Assembly: GCF_005771565.1 (NCBI RefSeq)
Contig: NZ_VAWA01000002.1
Span: 272,161 to 314,592 of the forward strand
Length of the DNA stretch: 42,432 bases
Source of the DNA: Nesterenkonia sphaerica
GTDB lineage: Bacteria > Actinomycetota > Actinomycetes > Actinomycetales > Micrococcaceae
Direction of reading: 5' to 3'
Shown here: one piece after another, positions 39,113 to 42,432 of the stretch
Layout of the letters: every line of letters begins with the position of its first letter
How positions within the stretch are numbered: the first letter of the stretch is position 1
Made by a program: the position numbers and the translations under genes
Notes under the pieces: model-generated
Seen by the model: the letters and a program-made list of their open reading frames with translations, nothing else
Databases searched by the model: none
What the model was told of the DNA's origin: nothing

Positions 39113-39916
39113 CTACACGTCGTAAAGCTCGCGCAATGCTTGGTCGAGCTCATCTTGGCTGGTGAAGTTTTCGATCACGCGGACAGGTATGCCAACATCC
39201 CCCAAAGATTTGGCGATTTCCCCTGAAGTCAGCATGGCCTTAGCCTCAGAGGCCCTGCCCCGCGCGGAGATGGTGTCCGTAGCCTCCACAATGAGATACC
39301 GGTCCCATCCCCACGTGCTGAGCACCCCCTCCAACGTGTTCTTCAGGAACAGTGAGGTGCCCAGTCCGTTTCCACACACGGTGAGGATGAGGTGTTGCTC
39401 CTCATCGCGAGAGGATGTCTCTGCCGCAGTCGGTGCCAATACGGGATCGCCGGCCTCGGTTGGCTTCTGGCCGCGAAGAATGGCGTGCACCTGCTCCGGG
39501 CTGGAGGCTCTCTCCAATGCCGCACGCGTTTCGTCGTCTCCGATGACTCCAGCCAGTTCAGCCATCGCACTGAGATGAGCATCGGAGTCAGCCGCCGCGA
39601 GGGCCACTACAAGGTGGACGGGGTCATGCTCGGCGTGACCAAATTCGACAGGCGTCGCCAGACGGACCCACGACATCCCGGTGTGCTTCACGGCAGGTGA
39701 CGGACGTGCGTGAGCAAAGGCAAACCCAGGCGCAATCACTATATACGGGCCGTTGTCGACCACGTTGTCGATCATCGCCTGGGTGTACTCGGCGGTGGCC
39801 ACACCGGCCTGCTCTAACAGGCGGCCAGCAATGCGCACCGCAGCGGTCCAATCGTCAGCCGTCGCATCCAGAAGAATTGATTCAGGTTCGACGAGATCGG
39901 GAAGCGAGGAGGTCAT
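39113..39916 (-). CDS. PTS IIA-IIB fusion protein of the ascorbate/galactitol class
   Basis: 267 residues from the ATG at 39916; the frame is open to 40036, but that extension is not family-like. The IIA domain (1-150) has the phosphohistidine H69 in GFAFAHARPS. After a linker of about 20 residues the IIB domain (176-267) has the phosphocysteine C181 in LTVCGNGLGTS. Phosphate passes from HPr to IIA, then to IIB and to the sugar crossing UlaA-like IIC, which is encoded next. In E. coli IIA and IIB are separate proteins, so this is a fused form. Confidence 0.88.
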   Translation of the reverse strand: MTSSLPDLVEPESILLDATADDWTAAVRIAGRLLEQAGVATAEYTQAMIDNVVDNGPYIVIAPGFAFAHARPSPAVKHTGMSWVRLATPVEFGHAEHDPVHLVVALAAADSDAHLSAMAELAGVIGDDETRAALERASSPEQVHAILRGQKPTEAGDPVLAPTAAETSSRDEEQHLILTVCGNGLGTSLFLKNTLEGVLSTWGWDRYLIVEATDTISARGRASEAKAMLTSGEIAKSLGDVGIPVRVIENFTSQDELDQALRELYDV

Positions 39917-39983
39917 GGCAAGAGGCGTTCCACTGGGCTGAAGGTCCTCAGGACCTTGGACGGAGAGCTGAATCGGGGATGAG

Positions 39984-40013
39984 GAAATATAACACGAGAT
40001 TTCACAGCAGCAA
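39984..40013 (-). promoter_or_regulatory. PTS promoter with palindromic operator candidate
   Basis: On the minus strand TTGCTG (40008-40013) and TATATT (39986-39991) are 16 bases apart. A perfect GAAAT-N10-ATTTC inverted repeat (39984-39988 and 39999-40003) covers the -10 box and spacer. A repressor bound there would block polymerase. No regulator gene is adjacent. Confidence 0.5.
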
Positions 40014-40050
40014 CATATCTGACGGCCATGTGCCACACTTCAAGACGCCG

Positions 40051-40989
40051 CTATCGTGTCTGACACCCCGGACACCAGTACAGACGGCGGCCCTGCAGCT
40101 GACGCATGAGGATGGTCTGGCCACATCGCAGGCAGGGCGTGTGCTGTTGGCGGTACACCCAGTGGTGGCGCGCGGCTTCAGTCCCCGTGCCACCGGCGGG
40201 CCATTTCCGGTGCAGATCGGCACCCCGCAACCCGTGATCCGGATCCGCTGGGCGGAGGGTGCGAATAACCCCTTCGCGGACGCCTGTGCGGAGCTGGATC
40301 GTCACGGTGGACCACAATGTCGTGGCCTGCTCTGGATCAAGCTGCGCAGCCGGGGTGTCGGGGGCGATGCCCTCGACGAACAGTGCTTCTGCGCGGTAGA
40401 CGTTGCCCACCCCCGCAATCACCGACTGGTCCATCAGCGCAGCAGCGATACTGGATCGGCGGCGCGCTAAGTTGTTCCGAAACCTCATCAGCATCTCGGG
40501 GTTGATCTCCCCAGTCGGCTGCCGCAGTGGGTCCGGACCCAGCCTGCCCACCAGTGTCTCGTACTGCATAGAATTGAGCACACGGCATTTCACCGGACCC
40601 CGCAGATCGCCCCACCCGTGAGGCACCTGGATCCTGGCCCGCACCGCCCCCTGCGGCGCCTCCGGAAGGATCCACCCGGTGTCGTCATATGCAGGCTCCC
40701 GCACTCGGCTCACCGGCCGCAGCTGCCCCAACTGATCAGCGGTGACGAAGGTGTCATCGCCGCGAAACCCGAACGAACCGTAGAGACCCAGGTGCACATG
40801 CCAGATCTCCGCGCCAAGGTGAACCAGCAGGTGCTTGCCCCAGGCTTCGGCGCGGCGGGGCGACCGACCGTTGAGCCGGGCCGCACCGGCAGTGAAGGGC
40901 CCCTGGGGCGAGCTGACCCGCCAATCCTGACCAACAAAGAGCCGCTGAATGCGGGCGGCCAGGCGGTGAATCGTATGACCCTCCGGCAC
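40051..40989 (-). CDS. nei: Fpg/Nei family DNA glycosylase-AP lyase
   Basis: 312 residues from a GTG. The mature N-terminus would be Pro-Glu (MPEGHTIHRLA), the catalytic pair, with Lys52 in WGKHLLVHL. The H2TH part contains VIAGVGNVYRAEALF, and the zinc finger has C286, C289, C306 and C309 in a full-length form. The MPEGHT start and RAxALF block point to the Nei (endonuclease VIII) side of the family, which removes oxidised pyrimidines, rather than Fpg (MPELPEVE). It follows rpiB by 6 bp. Confidence 0.92.
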   Translation of the reverse strand: MPEGHTIHRLAARIQRLFVGQDWRVSSPQGPFTAGAARLNGRSPRRAEAWGKHLLVHLGAEIWHVHLGLYGSFGFRGDDTFVTADQLGQLRPVSRVREPAYDDTGWILPEAPQGAVRARIQVPHGWGDLRGPVKCRVLNSMQYETLVGRLGPDPLRQPTGEINPEMLMRFRNNLARRRSSIAAALMDQSVIAGVGNVYRAEALFVEGIAPDTPAAQLDPEQATTLWSTVTIQLRTGVREGVIRTLRPADPDHGLRGADLHRKWPAGGTGTEAARHHWVYRQQHTPCLRCGQTILMRQLQGRRLYWCPGCQTR

Positions 40990-40995
40990 CGGGAC

Positions 40996-41490
40996 TCAGT
41001 CCACGATCTCGCCGGTGGTTTCGTAGTGCCGAATCTTGCCGATACGCCGGGCGTGCCGGGACTCCCCAGTCCATTCTGCGGCGAGGAACTCTTCGACAAT
41101 CCCTGCAGCTTCCTCCAGGCTGTGCTGCCGGCCGCCGATACCCACCACATTGGCATTGTTGTGCTCCCGCGCCAAACGCGCTGTCTCCAGGTTCCATGCC
41201 AAGGCGGCCCGGATGCCGGTGACTTTGTTGGCGGCAATCTGCTCCCCATTGCCGGAGCCGCCAAGGACGATACCCAGCGCCGGGGCAGGCCCAGCAGCGG
41301 CGTCGTCGTGCCCCGCCCAGTCTTCCGCGACTGCAACGGCGGCGCGCAGGCAGAAGCCAGGGTAGTCATCTTGGGAGTCATACTCGCTGGGGCCGTGGTC
41401 AATGACCTCATGCCCCTGGGCAGTGAGCTGCTGGACCAGGTGCGCAGAGACTTCCATCCCGGCGTGGTCGGTGGCGATGTGGACACGCAT
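40996..41490 (-). CDS. rpiB: Ribose-5-phosphate isomerase B
   Basis: 164 residues from the ATG at 41490 with GAGGG six bases upstream; the frame is open to 41532 without support. It begins MRVHIATDHAGMEVS and contains LGIVLGGSGNGEQIAANKV. The catalytic base is Glu83 in SGNGE, as in the mycobacterial form, in place of the active-site Cys of the E. coli enzyme. It interconverts ribose 5-phosphate and ribulose 5-phosphate in the pentose phosphate pathway. The rpiB-nei pair is common in Micrococcales. Confidence 0.93.
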   Translation of the reverse strand: MRVHIATDHAGMEVSAHLVQQLTAQGHEVIDHGPSEYDSQDDYPGFCLRAAVAVAEDWAGHDDAAAGPAPALGIVLGGSGNGEQIAANKVTGIRAALAWNLETARLAREHNNANVVGIGGRQHSLEEAAGIVEEFLAAEWTGESRHARRIGKIRHYETTGEIVD

Positions 41491-41534
41491 GGACAACCCT
41501 CTCGGAGAACTTCGGGAACAAGCGGTGACCATCC

Positions 41535-41540
41535 TATGCT
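41535..41540 (+). promoter_or_regulatory. -10 box of the hemoglobin gene (leaderless start)
   Basis: TATGCT lies nine bases before the ATG at 41550, placing the expected start point within about three bases of the codon. There is no ribosome binding site. The divergent gap to rpiB is only 59 bp. Confidence 0.45.
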
Positions 41541-41549
41541 GAACCCACT

Positions 41550-42176
41550 ATGACCGACGAGCAGAACGACGCCGCCTCCACACCCCGTGAGCCGCAACTT
41601 CCGAAACTCTCGCGCCGGCTCGGAGCACCGATCGCGACGCTGCGCCCCACCGGCAAGCCAGCCGCCCAGGTCACAGGGCGGCCTGGTTCCGCCGATGGGC
41701 CAGCTGTTCCCCACCAGCCCGGACCGCCGCTGCCGCACGACTTAGGGCACATGCCGGGCCCGGATGGGCGCCCGGTGGCCCAGGATGAGGATCCGGACTC
41801 GGTGGATCCGCGGAGCTTCTACGTCCAGGTCGGTGGCCGCGCGACGTTTCAGAAGATCGTCGAGGTTTTTTATGACCAGGTCGCTGAAGATGCGGATTTC
41901 CGGGCGATGTACCCGGAGGAGGACCTTGAGCCGGCCAAGCAGCGGCTGCTGATGTTCCTGGAGCAGTACTGGGGAGGTCCGCGCAGGTACCAAGCCGAGC
42001 GGGGCCACCCGCGGCTGCGGATGCGGCACATGCCATTCAAGGTTGACGCTGCGGCCCGAGACACCTGGCTGAAGTACATGCACACTGCGGTGCAGGCGGC
42101 TGAGCTGTCTCCCATGCACGAGGCGGAGCTCTGGGACTATCTGGAGCGTGCCGCGCACTCCATGGTCAACAGCTGA
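41550..42176 (+). CDS. glbO: Group II truncated hemoglobin (TrHbO-like) with long N-terminal extension
   Basis: 208 residues. Residues 89-208 match the whole TrHbO fold: Tyr B10 is Y108 in VFYDQV, Tyr CD1 is Y121, the proximal His F8 is H160 in RMRHMPF and Trp G8 is W173, with [12 protein letters not shown] between. Such proteins bind oxygen or handle peroxide and reactive nitrogen, probably with a partner reductase. Residues 1-88 are an extra Pro/Gly/Arg-rich, likely disordered segment; normal members have about 130 residues. Internal ATGs exist near residue 68, so a shorter form could be made. Confidence 0.9.
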   Translation: MTDEQNDAASTPREPQLPKLSRRLGAPIATLRPTGKPAAQVTGRPGSADGPAVPHQPGPPLPHDLGHMPGPDGRPVAQDEDPDSVDPRSFYVQVGGRATFQKIVEVFYDQVAEDADFRAMYPEEDLEPAKQRLLMFLEQYWGGPRRYQAERGHPRLRMRHMPFKVDAAARDTWLKYMHTAVQAAELSPMHEAELWDYLERAAHSMVNS

Positions 42177-42179
42177 CGG

Positions 42180-42185
42180 TAGGAT
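42180..42185 (+). promoter_or_regulatory. -10 box of tRNA-Arg
   Basis: TAGGAT lies 26 bases before the tRNA 5' end, suiting a start point near 42192 and a short 5' leader for RNase P. The -35 region (around 42157-42163, inside the globin gene end) is weak. Confidence 0.4.
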
Positions 42186-42211
42186 GTACTGTCGGATCGC
42201 GCGCGGTCCGT

Positions 42212-42284
42212 GCCCGAGTAGCTCAGGGGATAGAGCAGCGGCCTTCTAATCCGCCGGTCGGGGGTTCGAATCCCTCCTCGGGCA
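42212..42284 (+). tRNA. tRNA-Arg, anticodon UCU
   Basis: 73 bases. The acceptor stem GCCCGAG/CTCGGGC is perfect, the D-arm is GCTC-AGGGGATA-GAGC, the anticodon loop is CTTCTAA (anticodon TCT, reads AGA) and the T-arm is GGGGG-TTCGAAT-CCCTC with one wobble. The discriminator base is A; CCA is not encoded. The anticodon stem GCGGC/TCCGC has a C-T mismatch next to the loop. It reads a rare arginine codon in a GC-rich genome. Confidence 0.95.
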
Positions 42285-42291
42285 CTTTTGT

Positions 42292-42338
42292 GATGAGTCG
42301 GGACATGTGTCTCAGATGAGTCGCGAGATATGTCACTA
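42292..42338. repeat. Imperfect tandem repeat at IS end
   Basis: Two units of 23-24 bp, 42292-42314 and 42315-42338, both begin GATGAGTCG and share further bases (ACATGTGTC against AGATATGTC). They start seven bases after the tRNA and end at the stop codon of the transposase fragment. This is probably the terminal and subterminal transposase-binding region of the element. Confidence 0.55.
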
Positions 42339-42432
42339 ACGGGAGCTTGGCCATCGGCCGGGTTCCCGTTGTGTGTTCCGCCAGTAGCCTCGGTGGGGGT
42401 CGATGGTGTTGGTCGCGAGGATTTCCCCGGTT
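42336..42432 (-). CDS. Integrase-core transposase, C-terminal end (IS481/IS3-like), cut by window edge
   Basis: The minus-strand frame reads TGEILATNTIDPHRGYW then RNTQREPGRWPSSR and stops at TAG (42338-42336). The pattern LATxTIDPxRxYWRN is typical of the last residues of integrase-core transposases widespread in actinobacteria, which I place near IS481. Only 31 residues are visible; the rest is outside the window, so whether the gene is intact cannot be told. Confidence 0.55.
   Translation of the reverse strand, partial: TGEILATNTIDPHRGYWRNTQREPGRWPSSR

Noticed and set aside
42285-42338. tRNA-linked integrative element attachment site
   Set aside because: The repeats do not copy the tRNA 3' end, and the adjacent fragment is a transposase C-terminus, not a tyrosine integrase.

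Overview
This 42.4 kb window is a GC-rich chromosomal segment of an actinobacterium. Gene content and order point to Micrococcales, family Micrococcaceae, perhaps a Nesterenkonia-like organism. That assignment rests on remembered gene neighbourhoods (topoisomerase/sigA, pepA-lpdA-sucB-lipB-lipA-DUF4191, yebC-ruvCAB-yajC-secDF-rel, thrS-HIT-pgsA) and on several starts lacking a Shine-Dalgarno; no search was run. Nearly all of it is conserved core genome. Both ends carry insertion-sequence remains.

Layout. 1-1204 is a graveyard: a frameshifted IS21-type istA start, an ISL3-type transposase C-terminus, a 24-bp repeat pair resembling an IS30 end, and a broken ABC-transporter ATPase whose start overlaps the ctaB stop. 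Then come ctaB (heme O synthase), a type IIA topoisomerase B subunit, a small zinc-binding DUF7455 protein and sigA, which converges on it across a 21-bp perfect terminator hairpin. DUF4192 and PAC2 genes follow. 8836-16494 is the 2-oxoacid dehydrogenase/lipoate block: pepA, lpdA, sucB with two lipoyl domains, a divergent protein-kinase-like gene, lipB and lipA. LipB and LipA make the cofactor that SucB carries and Lpd re-oxidises. A DUF4191 membrane protein, rpsD, alaS and ruvX lead to an AbiEi-like antitoxin-type gene that overlaps rel tail to tail.

22396-31619 is one minus-strand run: yebC, ruvC, ruvA, ruvB (Holliday-junction processing), yajC, secD, secF (protein export) and rel (stringent response). 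An M3 oligopeptidase and an SRPBCC protein occupy the place where many actinobacteria carry PIM-synthesis and pyridoxal genes. The minus-strand set thrS-HIT-pgsA follows. An ascorbate-type PTS (IIAB and IIC) stands without catabolic genes. A Nei/Fpg glycosylase with rpiB, a truncated hemoglobin with a long N-terminal extension, tRNA-Arg(UCU) and the end of another IS close the window.

No CRISPR array, rRNA or prophage was seen. I found no clear new multi-gene system. The best leads are the kinase-like gene in the lipoate block, the AbiEi-like gene opposite rel, the isolated PTS with a palindromic operator candidate, the rpsD leader and the globin extension.
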